Below, one piece after another: positions 23,231 to 32,064 of a stretch of 64,000 nucleotides of DNA (its first letter is position 1; each line of letters opens with the position of its first letter). The stretch lies in the NCBI RefSeq assembly GCF_001613245.1, contig NZ_BDBZ01000020.1, positions 1-64,000 on the forward strand, read 5' to 3'. A model generated the notes under the pieces. It was not told the origin of the DNA, searched no databases, and saw nothing but the letters and a program-made list of their open reading frames with translations. Both the position numbers and the translations under genes were made by a program. The DNA is from Nocardia speluncae NBRC 108251 (GTDB lineage: Bacteria; Actinomycetota; Actinomycetes; Mycobacteriales; Mycobacteriaceae).

Positions 23231-24907
23231 TCAGCCCTCCCGAACCGGGATGTGTACGGGTGGTGTGAACGGGCCCGGCGGCGGTTCGACTGCCGCGATA
23301 TCGACCTCGACGATCGCCGGACCGCGCGTCGCCACGGCGTCCGCGAACGCTTTCTCGAAACGTCCCGGACCCTGGACCAGGGAGTAGGGCATATCGAGCG
23401 CGGCCGCGAGCAGATCGAACCGCGGCGTGAACAGGTCGACACCGGATCGATCGAACCCGTTGGCCGCCTGCATATTCCGCAGTACGCCGTAGCCGCCGTC
23501 GTTGAATACCACTACGACGCACCAGGCGCCGCTGCCCGCGAGCGAGGCGAGTTCGCCCAGATGCACGGCGAGACCGCCGTCCCCGGCGATCACGGCGGTC
23601 GGCACCTCGGGCCGGCCGAGGGCGGCGCCGATCCCCATAGCCAGCCCTTGGCCGATACCACCGCCGAGGGGAAAGATATTGGTCTCGCGTTCGTAGAAGG
23701 GCAGCAATCGATTGCCCCACTGGCTGGACGGGATGGTCACATCGCGCGCCACAACGGATTCGCGCGGCAGTACCGACCGCATCGCCGTACAGATCTCGGC
23801 GTAGCCGCCGATATAGTCCGTGAGTGCGGCCCGTACCGCCACCCGGGTGGCGGTGACCTGGGCAGACCACCCCGGGTCCACCGATGTGCTGGTCAGGGCT
23901 CCGTTGATCGCAGCGAGGGTGGCCGCGGTATCCCCCACGATGCCGACCTTCGCCGGATAGATCCGGCCGATTGCCGCCGGATCCACATCGATCTGGATCT
24001 GGGCGGCGGGTAACCGCAGGTGGTAGCTCTTGGTCTCGTTGGAGCGGAAATGGGTACCGACCGACAGCAATAGATCGGCATCCGCGAGCAATGGCGCGAC
24101 CTCCGGCGCCGTCGCGAAGTTCCCGATGACCAGCGCGTCGTCCTCGGGCACGATCGCCCGCCCCGAATTACTGGTCAGCAGACCCGCACCCAGGGTGTGC
24201 AGCAGGGCGGCCAGCTCGGCCTTCGCGCCGGCCGCTCCCCCGCCCACCCAGAGCAGGGGACGCTCGGCCGCCGACAGCAGTGCCACGGCCTCGGCGATCG
24301 CACTGCTGTCGGGTGCCGGCGTATCGAAAACCGGCGGCTCGTAGGCGCGCTGATCGGCCGGACGTGCCAGATACTGGAGATCCGAGGGCCATTCGACACT
24401 GGCCGGGCCCTGCGGGGCGGCCAGGATATGGGCGATGGCGATTTCCAGATCGGCTTCGACATCCTCTGCGCGTTCGATGGAGGCCGCATAGCGGGAGACG
24501 GCGTCGAGCATCTGGAGTTGTTTGGGCACTTCGTGGATGACGCCGCGTGTCGACCCGCCGGCACCGAGGTACTCGCTCTCGATCTGGCCGGTCACGTGCA
24601 GCACCCGGCTACCGGCGGTCAGCGCTTCGAGCAGGGAACCCGCGGCATTGCCGGCGCCGGTTCCCGTGCTGGTGATCGCGACCCCGATCTTGCCTGTCGC
24701 CCGCGCGTACCCGTCGGCGGCGTTGACCGCCGCCGCTTCGTGACGCACCTCCACGAACTTCAGCTCCCGCGCCACCGCTTCGACGAGTGGCAGGTTGTGG
24801 ATGCTGATCACGCCGAAGGCGGTGTCGATTCCGTGCCTGCGCATCACGGCGACGAGCACATCGCCCCCGGTGGGCTCCTTGGTGCCGGGGCTGTCGGTGG
24901 TCGTCAT
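23231..24907 (-). CDS. Thiamine-diphosphate-dependent enzyme (benzoylformate decarboxylase/acetolactate synthase type)
   Basis: 558 residues in three domains. The N-terminal PYR domain has the catalytic glutamate in VEVRHEAAAVNAADGYAR, the middle domain has LLWVGGGAAGAKAELAALL, and the C-terminal PP domain has the ThDP-magnesium motif AGDGGLAVHLGELAS ending in VVVFNDGGYG. The lack of a clear FAD-binding middle domain and the operon context favour a 2-oxoacid decarboxylase or carboligase on an aromatic or ring-cleavage 2-oxo acid over true acetolactate synthase. The ATG follows a GGAGGACC-type ribosome site. It lies in the same leftward operon as the dioxygenases. Confidence 0.85.
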   Translation of the reverse strand: MTTTDSPGTKEPTGGDVLVAVMRRHGIDTAFGVISIHNLPLVEAVARELKFVEVRHEAAAVNAADGYARATGKIGVAITSTGTGAGNAAGSLLEALTAGSRVLHVTGQIESEYLGAGGSTRGVIHEVPKQLQMLDAVSRYAASIERAEDVEADLEIAIAHILAAPQGPASVEWPSDLQYLARPADQRAYEPPVFDTPAPDSSAIAEAVALLSAAERPLLWVGGGAAGAKAELAALLHTLGAGLLTSNSGRAIVPEDDALVIGNFATAPEVAPLLADADLLLSVGTHFRSNETKSYHLRLPAAQIQIDVDPAAIGRIYPAKVGIVGDTAATLAAINGALTSTSVDPGWSAQVTATRVAVRAALTDYIGGYAEICTAMRSVLPRESVVARDVTIPSSQWGNRLLPFYERETNIFPLGGGIGQGLAMGIGAALGRPEVPTAVIAGDGGLAVHLGELASLAGSGAWCVVVVFNDGGYGVLRNMQAANGFDRSGVDLFTPRFDLLAAALDMPYSLVQGPGRFEKAFADAVATRGPAIVEVDIAAVEPPPGPFTPPVHIPVREG

Positions 24908-24964
24908 GATGGGTCCTCCGGAAAGAGATCTGGGAACGGCGGATACGCCGGACCGGGCCGATGG

Positions 24965-25753
24965 TCAGATGTAGCGGCCGACGCCACCGCCGACGTCGAT
25001 GCTGGTGCCGGTGGTGTAGCCGCTCAGTGGCGAGAGCAGGGTGACGATCGGGAACGCGACCTCCTCCGCGGTGCCGAAGCGGCCCAGCGCGATACCGCGA
25101 TCGGCGGCGATCTCCGCACTCCACGCGTCGTAGTCGAGTGCGGTCCCGGATGCCTCGAAGCGGCGGCGCCACTGCCCGGTGTCGACGAGGCCGAGCAGTA
25201 CCGAGTTCACCCGGGTTCCGTCCGCGGCGAGGTCCTCGGCCATGGAGTGGGTGAGGTTGAGCAGCGCGGCCCGCGCCGCCGAGGTGACGGCCAGGCGAGG
25301 TTCCGGCTGGCGGGAGAGGATCGCGTTGACATTGACGACGGCGCCGCGGTCCGCGGCTGCGAGCGCGCCACGGGCCGCGCGCACCAGGTTCCAGGAACCG
25401 AAGATCTTCAGGTCGAATTCCGCGCGTATCTGTTCGTCGGTGGTCCGGGCCAGGGGCGCCATCAGCGAACGTCCGGCATTGCACACCAGCCCGTCGATTC
25501 CGCCGAATCGCCCGGCGGCGGCGCCGATGAAGGATTCGACCTCGTCGCGATCGGTGACATCGCAGGCGGCGAGGTGGATCCGGGCGGGGTCGGCACCGTC
25601 GATCGAATCGATCGCCGCGCGCAACCGGTCCAGATCGCGGGCGCAGGCGGCGATCCGGGCGCCCTCGGCGATCAGCATCCGGGTGGTCGCCAATCCCACA
25701 CCGGAGCTCGCGCCGGAGACGACCACGGTGCGGTCGGTGAGCTGCAGATCCAT
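24965..25753 (-). CDS. SDR-family protein with degenerate active site
   Basis: 262 residues, classical SDR fold: VVVSGASSGVGLATTRM binds the dinucleotide, DGLVCNAGRS replaces the NNAG motif and VNSVLLGLVDT the late PG motif. The catalytic YxxxK is not present: the aligned segment reads LAVTSAARAALLNL, threonine and arginine in place of tyrosine and lysine, though the upstream NVNAILSRQ may hold a serine. The C-terminus SIDVGGGVGRYI is normal. It may be a non-redox SDR or a partner subunit for the second SDR gene, 51 bp upstream. The start has only a weak ribosome site. Confidence 0.8.
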   Translation of the reverse strand: MDLQLTDRTVVVSGASSGVGLATTRMLIAEGARIAACARDLDRLRAAIDSIDGADPARIHLAACDVTDRDEVESFIGAAAGRFGGIDGLVCNAGRSLMAPLARTTDEQIRAEFDLKIFGSWNLVRAARGALAAADRGAVVNVNAILSRQPEPRLAVTSAARAALLNLTHSMAEDLAADGTRVNSVLLGLVDTGQWRRRFEASGTALDYDAWSAEIAADRGIALGRFGTAEEVAFPIVTLLSPLSGYTTGTSIDVGGGVGRYI

Positions 25754-25804
25754 CGAGTGTCGGTCTCTCTGTGAGGGAGGGTTTCGGTAGGCCGCAAGGG
25801 TCGA

Positions 25805-26545
25805 TCAGTTCATGACGAATCCGCCGTCGACCACCAGGGTCTGGCCGGTCAGGTAGCTCGCCGCGTCCGAGAGCAGGAACTGCACCGTCCCGGCGACATC
25901 GTCCGGGGTCTGTTCGCGGGCCAGCACCTGGTTGTCGGCGTAGAGCCGGTACCGCGACGCCGGCACCGTGGCCGTTGCCTCCACCCGGGTCAACCCGGGT
26001 GCGACGGCGTTGACCCGTAGCCCGTGCGGGCCCCCGTCGCGCGCCATCGTGCGGGTCATCGCCATGACCGCACCCTTGGAGCCGACATAGTGCACCAGGC
26101 GCGGCGACCCGTACAGGGCGGCATCGGAGGCGATGTTCACGATCGCGCCGTTGCCACTACGAGTCAGCTGGGCGAAGAGGTGCTTGCTCACCAGCCAGGT
26201 ACCGAACGCGTTGACGGTCATCACCTGCTGGAAGAACCCCTCATCGAGTTCCCAGAAGGCATCACCGCCCACACCGTCGGCCAGCGCCGCATTGTTGACC
26301 AGCGCGTCCGCGCCGCCCAGGGCCGCCACCCGGCGCGCCAGGGCCACCACCGAATCGCGATCGGCGATATCGGTGACCACAGAAGTGACGTCGTACCCCT
26401 TGTCCCGCAACGTTTTCTGGGCATCGTCGGCCAGCTCGGCACGCATCTCCGCAATGACGATCCGGTCGCCCGCGGCGGCCAGCCGCTCGGCGATCGCGAA
26501 ACCCAGTCCACGGCCCGCCCCGGTGACCACGATCAGTCTGCTCAT
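25805..26545 (-). CDS. SDR-family dehydrogenase
   Basis: 246 residues with all SDR landmarks: VVTGAGRGLGFAIAERL, DALVNNAALAD, the catalytic serine in NIASDAALYG, YVGSK (Tyr and Lys) and RVNAVAPGLTRVE. The C-terminus LTGQTLVVDGGF is typical of 3-oxoacyl reductase-like and dihydrodiol dehydrogenase-like enzymes. In this operon it could oxidise a cis-dihydrodiol made by the Rieske oxygenase or an alcohol intermediate. Its ATG overlaps the stop of the upstream hydrolase by 4 bp. Confidence 0.85.
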   Translation of the reverse strand: MSRLIVVTGAGRGLGFAIAERLAAAGDRIVIAEMRAELADDAQKTLRDKGYDVTSVVTDIADRDSVVALARRVAALGGADALVNNAALADGVGGDAFWELDEGFFQQVMTVNAFGTWLVSKHLFAQLTRSGNGAIVNIASDAALYGSPRLVHYVGSKGAVMAMTRTMARDGGPHGLRVNAVAPGLTRVEATATVPASRYRLYADNQVLAREQTPDDVAGTVQFLLSDAASYLTGQTLVVDGGFVMN

Positions 26546-27372
26546 TCGTCCAGTTCCTTCCAGAACCGCAGGATGTGTGCGGCCACCGCGCCCGGTTTTT
26601 CCTGCACCGCCGCATGGCCGGCACCCAGGATCAGCCCGAAGCGCGCCCCGGGAATCGCGTCGGCGAGCAACCGGGATTCGTCGACACCGGTGACGACGTC
26701 GTCCACCCCAACCAGAACCAACGTGGATGCCGTCAGAGTTGCCAGGCTCGGACCGGTGTCGGTGCGGGCCATGAACTCGGCGGCAGCGGTGTAACCGGAC
26801 AGCCGGACCCGTGCCATATCGGATTCCACCGCGCGCGCGATCTCGGCGCCGCAGCCGGGCGAGACCAGCCGCCCCGCCCGGGCGGCCGCGAATGCCGGAG
26901 CACCGGCCGCACGCAGTTCACCGATCCGTGCCCGCATCCCCTGCGCCCGCTCCCGGCTCACACCCGAGCCGCGGGTGCTGTCGGCCAGGACGAGCGAACG
27001 GACCGACGCCGGATCCGCGGTGGCGACCACGGTCGCGATCACCCCGCCCCACGAGGTGCCGATCAGATGTACCGGCCCGCAGTCGAGCTCGGCGATCAGT
27101 TCCGCGACGACCAGCGCGTGGTCGTACCTGCCGGTGGAGCCGTCGGCGCCCGGCGCCGGATCGGCGGACTGCCCGTATCCCGGCGCGTCCCAGCAGTATG
27201 TGCGGTAGCCCCGCGTGCTCAGTACTTCGGCCAGTGCGCCACAGGCCGCGGCACTCCCGCCGATCCCGTGCAGGAGCAACACCGGGTCGCCCGCGCCGCG
27301 CACCTCGAGCGAGACCCCCCGCGCCGAAACCCACCGGGTCGTCCGGGCGGCCGATTCGGCCGTGGCGGTCAC
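26542..27372 (-). CDS. Alpha/beta hydrolase, possible meta-cleavage product hydrolase
   Basis: 276 residues. LLLHGIGGSAAACG is the oxyanion region, HLIGTSWGGVIATVVA has the nucleophile serine, VLVGVDDVVT has the acid and ILGAGHAAVQEKPG the histidine. The size and layout fit C-C hydrolases such as MhpC and BphD that act after extradiol ring cleavage, and the extradiol dioxygenase gene lies immediately upstream with 18 bp between them. Other esterase functions are possible. It overlaps the following SDR gene. Confidence 0.8.
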   Translation of the reverse strand: MTATAESAARTTRWVSARGVSLEVRGAGDPVLLLHGIGGSAAACGALAEVLSTRGYRTYCWDAPGYGQSADPAPGADGSTGRYDHALVVAELIAELDCGPVHLIGTSWGGVIATVVATADPASVRSLVLADSTRGSGVSRERAQGMRARIGELRAAGAPAFAAARAGRLVSPGCGAEIARAVESDMARVRLSGYTAAAEFMARTDTGPSLATLTASTLVLVGVDDVVTGVDESRLLADAIPGARFGLILGAGHAAVQEKPGAVAAHILRFWKELDE

Positions 27373-27390
27373 GGCTGCCTCCTGCGCATC

Positions 27391-28353
27391 TCACTGACCC
27401 CCGAAGAAGTAGTCGTCCATCCCCGGTGCGACCCGGCCGCGGTGCCCGAGATCGGGCACTCCGGCCATGGCCGCGCGGACCGTGGTCGTCGGCGGACCCG
27501 CAGTGCCCCACTGGTCGGAGAGTTCGGGCGTGCGCTTCCAGGTCCGGCACAACCAGCGGTCCTCGTCGATCTGGGCCACCTCGGAGGTGTACTCGCACAC
27601 CAGTCCGGCCGGATCGGTGAAGTAGGAGAAGGTGTTGTCGCCCGGACCGTGCCGGCCGGGGCCCCACTGCGGGACGATGCCGCTGCGTTTGAGGCTGCCG
27701 AGACCGCGCATGAAATGGTCGAGACTCTCCATCTCGTAGGCCACATGGTTGATCGACGGGAAGTCGGCCTGGTTGAGGGCGATGACGTGGTGGTCGGAAT
27801 TGCACCGCAGGAAGGTCATCTGGTGTTCGGACCAGTCCGAGATCCGCATACCCAGCACCTGGGTGTAGAAGTCCGCGGTGCGATCGATATCGCTGGTGTT
27901 GAGCACGATATGCGCGAGTTTGCGGGGAATTGCCCGGCGACCGGCCGGTTCCTGTGCCGAGACCGCGAATGTATCGGCGGACAGTTCGAGGCAGCGGCCC
28001 TCCGGATCGACCAGTTGCAGGCCGTAGCCGCCACCGGCGTCGTCGAGCCGGCCGGGCTCGCGCAGCAGCGGGATACCCAGCTTCTGTAGTGCGCCGGCCG
28101 CATCGTCGACCTCGCGCGGCGTGCCGACCGCGAACGAGATCCGGTCCAGTGCGTTGCCGGTGCCGGCGCGCAGTTGCAGAACGTGGTGCTCGGTACCGGT
28201 GGCACGCAGCCAGAAGGTGTCACCGTCTTCGTCGACGGTGCTCAGGCCCCACGCCTCGTGGTAGAAATCGCGGGAGCGGGCCGGATCGGGCACCGTGACC
28301 GATACCGACCGCAACGCCCGGAGAGTACAGACCGGTGTTCCGGAGAATCGCAT
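27391..28353 (-). CDS. Type I extradiol dioxygenase (two-domain VOC protein)
   Basis: 320 residues with two vicinal-oxygen-chelate modules. The C-terminal catalytic module has the 2-His-1-carboxylate iron ligands at the expected places: LAHIVLNTSDIDR, INHVAYEMESLD and LVCEYTSEV. The N-terminal module (SVSVTVPDPARSRDFYHEAWG) has lost them, as in BphC-type enzymes. The family opens catechol-type rings beside the hydroxyl groups. The ATG follows AAAGGTCG at good spacing. It lies between the VanB-type reductase and the hydrolase, in the order expected for a meta-cleavage route. Confidence 0.88.
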   Translation of the reverse strand: MRFSGTPVCTLRALRSVSVTVPDPARSRDFYHEAWGLSTVDEDGDTFWLRATGTEHHVLQLRAGTGNALDRISFAVGTPREVDDAAGALQKLGIPLLREPGRLDDAGGGYGLQLVDPEGRCLELSADTFAVSAQEPAGRRAIPRKLAHIVLNTSDIDRTADFYTQVLGMRISDWSEHQMTFLRCNSDHHVIALNQADFPSINHVAYEMESLDHFMRGLGSLKRSGIVPQWGPGRHGPGDNTFSYFTDPAGLVCEYTSEVAQIDEDRWLCRTWKRTPELSDQWGTAGPPTTTVRAAMAGVPDLGHRGRVAPGMDDYFFGGQ

Positions 28354-28381
28354 GATCGACCTTTCTGTCGAGGGTGGCCGG

Positions 28382-29335
28382 TTACAGGTCGAGGACGAGT
28401 TCGGCGGAGCGGCAGCGGGAAACGCAGACGAACATGGTGCCGCCCGTCTGCTGTTCCTGAGGTGAGAGCAGGAAGTCGCGGTGCTCGACGTCACCTTTGA
28501 CGACACCGACCTCGCAGGTCCCGCAGATACCCTCGGTGCACGAGCTCTCCACCGGCACACCGGCGTTCTGCAGGGCACTCAGGACCGAGACATCCGGCGC
28601 GACCGGAATCCGCCGGCCACTGGTAGCGAGGACCACATCGAAGGCGGTATCCGTCCCGGTGGTCACCGGTTCGGGAGCCTTGAACCGCTCGATACGCAAC
28701 TGCCCGGGATCGGTCAGCGCGTCGGAGCAGGCCGTCATCAACGACTCGGGGCCGCAGCAGTAGGTAACCGCATCGCCGTCGATAGCTCCGAGCAGCCCGG
28801 CGAGGTCGGGGTATCGACCCGCTGCCGCCTCGTCCGCGTGGATCGTCACGCGGTCGGCGGGCAGCGAGCCGATCTCGTCGAGGAACGCCATCGTCGACCG
28901 GGATCGGCCGGTGTAGAGCAGCGTCCAGTCCGCGCCCGCGCGGTGCAGGTCGCGCACCATCGAGAGGATCGGGGTGATACCGATCCCGCCCGCGACCAGG
29001 ATGTGGCGGGCCGCGGTGTCGAGCGCGAAGTTCTGGCGCGGGCCCTCTACTTCGAGGAGCCCGCCGACCGGCAGCAGGTCGTGGATATACGCACTGCCGC
29101 CCCGCGAATCCGGTGTGCGCAGTACCGCCACGGTCCACCGCGACCGGTCTCCGGGATCCGAACAGAGCGAATACTCGCGGACGAGGCCGTTCGGCAGATG
29201 CAACGCGAGGTGCGCTCCGGGTGCCCAGCGCGGCAACTCGGTACCGGCCGGATCGACCAGCGTCACGCTGACGACCCCGTCGGCTTCCCAGGTCTTCTGC
29301 TGGACGCGCAGCGTCCGCCTCATCGGCTCGTCCAT
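28382..29335 (-). CDS. PDR/VanB-type oxidoreductase with C-terminal [2Fe-2S] domain
   Basis: 317 residues. The flavin domain contains REYSLCSDPGD (FMN-binding RxYS), the pyridine-nucleotide domain HILVAGGIGITPILSMV and YCCGPESLM, and the C-terminal ferredoxin domain the plant-type cluster ligands in SSCTEGICGTCEVGV with a last cysteine near FVCVSRC. This order is that of phthalate dioxygenase reductase and VanB. It should pass electrons from NAD(P)H to the Rieske oxygenase of the same operon. The ribosome site GAGGAGAG precedes the ATG. Confidence 0.92.
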   Translation of the reverse strand: MDEPMRRTLRVQQKTWEADGVVSVTLVDPAGTELPRWAPGAHLALHLPNGLVREYSLCSDPGDRSRWTVAVLRTPDSRGGSAYIHDLLPVGGLLEVEGPRQNFALDTAARHILVAGGIGITPILSMVRDLHRAGADWTLLYTGRSRSTMAFLDEIGSLPADRVTIHADEAAAGRYPDLAGLLGAIDGDAVTYCCGPESLMTACSDALTDPGQLRIERFKAPEPVTTGTDTAFDVVLATSGRRIPVAPDVSVLSALQNAGVPVESSCTEGICGTCEVGVVKGDVEHRDFLLSPQEQQTGGTMFVCVSRCRSAELVLDL

Positions 29336-29367
29336 CGGGCTCTCCTCGTCCGTCTTCCGGTACTCGA

Positions 29368-29886
29368 TCAGCGAGTGACGCCGAACATTTCGGAGCTGGG
29401 CGGGTAGGTGGGCAACTGCGGCTTGGGAGTCCCGATGATGACGCAGAACAGCGCATCGGCATCGGAGACATTCGCGAGACTGCGCGGCACCCCCGCGGGT
29501 ACGCGAATCAGATCGCGGTAGCCGAGTGTGCGGACCGCCTTCTTCGTCCCGTCCTCGACATCGTGGACGGCGACCTCGATTTCGCCTTCGAGAACGTAGA
29601 AGACCTCTTCGACGTCGTGATGGGTGTGCTCGGGACCGACCGCACCGGCCGGCAGCCGCATATTGGAGAAGGTGAAGTGATCGGCCTTGATGATGTTGTT
29701 GTCGGTGTCGTGGTTACCGGTGGCGCCCGAGCCGATATAGCGGATCTGGGCCCTCTTGAATCGGTCGCCGCCCTGGGCGGCCTGGAACCCGAGAGTGTCC
29801 CAGTCCTCGTAGCGGGTATCGGCGGCGGCGATGCAGGAGTCGATCAGAGCGTCGAGATCGACGCCGGCCTTTTCGGTGCTGGACAT
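29368..29886 (-). CDS. Cupin-domain protein
   Basis: 172 residues with one cupin core: GPEHTHHDVEEVFYVLEGEIEV supplies the His and Glu metal ligands of motif 1, and DLIRVPAGVPRSLANV is motif 2. The N-terminal part (DALIDSCIAAADTRYEDWDTLG) is helical. Cupins in catabolic loci include small dioxygenases of the 2,4'-dihydroxyacetophenone dioxygenase or hydroxyanthranilate type as well as isomerases; this one lacks the specific signatures of 3-hydroxyanthranilate dioxygenase. Probably metal-dependent. ATG after GGAAGG. Confidence 0.75.
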   Translation of the reverse strand: MSSTEKAGVDLDALIDSCIAAADTRYEDWDTLGFQAAQGGDRFKRAQIRYIGSGATGNHDTDNNIIKADHFTFSNMRLPAGAVGPEHTHHDVEEVFYVLEGEIEVAVHDVEDGTKKAVRTLGYRDLIRVPAGVPRSLANVSDADALFCVIIGTPKPQLPTYPPSSEMFGVTR

Positions 29887-29928
29887 GATGTGCCTTCCTC
29901 AGTCGGTGATCCGTAGGGTGCGGGTGTA

Positions 29929-30270
29929 CTACCCGCGGTGGGCGATGGCCTCGATCTCGACCGTCGCGCCGTAGGGCAGCGCGGCGACCTCGACGAAGGA
30001 CCGGGCCGGACGGGGTTCGGCGAACACCGCTTCGTAGTGCCGGTTCGCTTCGTCGCGCAGGGCGACGTCGGTGACGAAATAGGTGGTCTTCACGACGTTC
30101 TCGAGCGTCATATCGATGGTCGCGAGCCGTTCGCCGAGCCGGGCCATCGCGGCTTCGAGGGCTGCCCGGCGGCCGGGGACCGCGATACCGTTCTCGTCCA
30201 CCGACAGTGCGCCGGAGACGAATCCGAAACCGGCGGCACCGAAGGCTGGGCTATAGGGATGAGCGCTCAC
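29929..30270 (-). CDS. RidA-family imine/enamine deaminase
   Basis: 113 residues. The C-terminal RidA signature is intact: RPARSFVEVAALPYGATVEIEAIA contains the arginine that holds the substrate carboxylate and the final glutamate. Enzymes of this type hydrolyse reactive enamines and imines to oxo acids and ammonia. The GTG start follows AAGGGAG. It is 12 bp downstream of the aldehyde dehydrogenase gene; a pair of ALDH and RidA-fold deaminase is the arrangement of 2-aminomuconate pathways, which supports a nitrogen-containing ring-cleavage product, though the exact substrate is inference. Confidence 0.85.
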   Translation of the reverse strand: MSAHPYSPAFGAAGFGFVSGALSVDENGIAVPGRRAALEAAMARLGERLATIDMTLENVVKTTYFVTDVALRDEANRHYEAVFAEPRPARSFVEVAALPYGATVEIEAIAHRG

Positions 30271-30282
30271 GGTGCTCCCTTC

Positions 30283-31899
30283 TCACCGACCTGCCCAGGG
30301 CAGCGGCTGCCCGGACACGTCGAGGTAGATGCTCTTCTGGTTCATGTAGGACCGGATTCCGTCGCGGCCCTTCTCCGTACCGATCCCGCTGTCCTTCAGC
30401 CCGCTGAAGGGAGTCGAGATACTGAACTGCTTGTAGGTGTTGATCCACACCGTTCCGGCCTGGACGGCGCGGGCGGTCCGCCACGCGCGGCGGTAGTCCG
30501 AGGTCCAGATTCCGCAGGCCAGACCGAATACCGTGTCGTCGGCCTGGGCGACGACGTCGGCCTCGTCCTCGAACGGGAGCACGACGGCCACCGGCCCGAA
30601 GATCTCCTCCTGGCAGACGGTCGCACTGTTCGGGACGCCGGTGAGCACGGTGGGCAGGTAGTACGCGCCGTCGGCGAGGGCGGGATCGGTGGGAACGGCG
30701 CCGCCGCACAGCACCGTCGCGCCCTCGCGTACCGCGTCGTCGACCATCGCCGCGACCCCGTCCCGGTGCGCACGGGTGACCATGGGCGCCACCTGGGTTC
30801 GCGGATCGGTGCCCGGCCCCACTCGCAGCGCCGTGGTGGCTGCCACGAGGCGGTCGACGAATTCGCTGTATACCGCGCGCTGTACGAAGACCCGGGACCC
30901 CGCGATACAACTCTGACCCGATGAGGAGAAGATGCCGAACAGCACCCCGGCCAGCGCCTGATCGAGATCGGCGTCGGCGAAGACGATGGTGGGCGATTTA
31001 CCGCCGAGTTCGAGGGTGATCGGCATCAGCTTCTCGGCGGCGACATGTGCCAGCCCGCGACCGGTCCGGGTACCACCGGTGAACGAGATCTTGCCGATTC
31101 CCGGATGCCGGGCGAGTGCATCGCCGACAGTCCGTCCCGGTCCGGGTAGCACCGACAGCAGGCCCGGCGGTAGGCCGGCTTCCTCTGCCAGCCGGGCCAG
31201 CAGCAGGGTCACCCACGGCGCCCAGACCGGCGGTTTGGCGACGACCGCGTTACCCGCGGCGAGGGCCGGGGCGATCTTCTGTGCATCCGAGGCGATCGGT
31301 GAGTTCCACGGGGTGATGGCGCCGACGACCCCCATCGGCTCATGGGTCGCGAAGGTGAGATACGGACCCCGCCGGGGTGTGATCGTTTCCTCCATCGTCT
31401 CCAGCGCCGACGCCATGAACCGGAAGGTGCCGGCGGCGCTGCGCGCGAGGGCACCGGTTTCGGCGAGTGTCTTTCCGGTATCGGCGGTTTGCAGGGCGGC
31501 AATGCGGTCGGTGTTGGCCTCGATCGCGGTACCGATCCGGTACAGGACGGCGGCGCGCTCGTGCGGCAGCAGCTCGGCCCAACCGGAACTTGCGACAGCC
31601 CGTAGGCCACCGTCGACGGCCAGATCGACATCATGTGCGACGGCACCGTGCAGGTGGGCGAAGATCCGGCCCGTGGCCGGATCGATCGATTCGATGACAG
31701 TGCCCGAGCCGCGAACCCACCGGCCCGCCACGAAGATCTCATCGGTCGTATCGAGAACCGGTGTGGCCGTCCACGAGTGCTCGAGGTCCGCGGTGTCGGC
31801 GGGTACTGCCGGGGCGTGCGGCCCGAAGGCGGTGATCTCGTTCGCCTTCTGCGGCGAACGAGTGCTCGTGCTGCTCGGTAAGTCCATCGGGGTCTTCAT
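30283..31899 (-). CDS. Aldehyde dehydrogenase, first gene of the oxygenase operon
   Basis: 538 residues. ITPWNSPIASDAQKIAPAL, the NAD-loop ISFTGGTRTGR, the glutamate in LELGGKSP and the catalytic cysteine in SSGQSCIAGSR are all present, and EEIFGPVAVV lies near the C-terminus. The N-terminus is about 40 residues longer than usual, with no clear motif. The ATG used follows GAGGGAACGG; a later ATG 12 bp on is possible. It heads the second operon of the locus, behind a motif shared with the importer promoter. Relatives oxidise aromatic aldehydes, semialdehydes or 2-aminomuconic semialdehyde. Confidence 0.88.
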   Translation of the reverse strand: MKTPMDLPSSTSTRSPQKANEITAFGPHAPAVPADTADLEHSWTATPVLDTTDEIFVAGRWVRGSGTVIESIDPATGRIFAHLHGAVAHDVDLAVDGGLRAVASSGWAELLPHERAAVLYRIGTAIEANTDRIAALQTADTGKTLAETGALARSAAGTFRFMASALETMEETITPRRGPYLTFATHEPMGVVGAITPWNSPIASDAQKIAPALAAGNAVVAKPPVWAPWVTLLLARLAEEAGLPPGLLSVLPGPGRTVGDALARHPGIGKISFTGGTRTGRGLAHVAAEKLMPITLELGGKSPTIVFADADLDQALAGVLFGIFSSSGQSCIAGSRVFVQRAVYSEFVDRLVAATTALRVGPGTDPRTQVAPMVTRAHRDGVAAMVDDAVREGATVLCGGAVPTDPALADGAYYLPTVLTGVPNSATVCQEEIFGPVAVVLPFEDEADVVAQADDTVFGLACGIWTSDYRRAWRTARAVQAGTVWINTYKQFSISTPFSGLKDSGIGTEKGRDGIRSYMNQKSIYLDVSGQPLPWAGR

Positions 31900-31978
31900 C
31901 CGTTCCCTCTGTCGCAGCACTGTCCGGAACCGCATGAGCTCCGAATCCTTCCGGTAAAAGAGTCTGAGCTAAAAGATA

Positions 31979-31990
31979 CTTACCGTCAAG
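31979..31990 (-). promoter_or_regulatory. Shared motif upstream of the aldehyde dehydrogenase operon
   Basis: Read leftward: CTTGACGGTAAG, about 80 bp before the ALDH start, followed by TATCTT as a possible -10. It matches CTTAGCGGTAAG in the importer promoter at 10 of 12 positions. A regulator binding both, such as the MarR protein of the locus, is the simplest reading. Confidence 0.5.
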
Positions 31991-32064
31991 ATGTCTGCGT
32001 GAAGTTGTCGTAATGGCCCGGCCCGGGCCCTTCGGGGTGTTTGCCGTGGCGTCCAGCGGACCGT

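Noticed and set aside
29368..29886. 3-Hydroxyanthranilate 3,4-dioxygenase
   Set aside because: The HTH...E cupin motif is general, and the typical segments of that enzyme and its second metal site are not seen.
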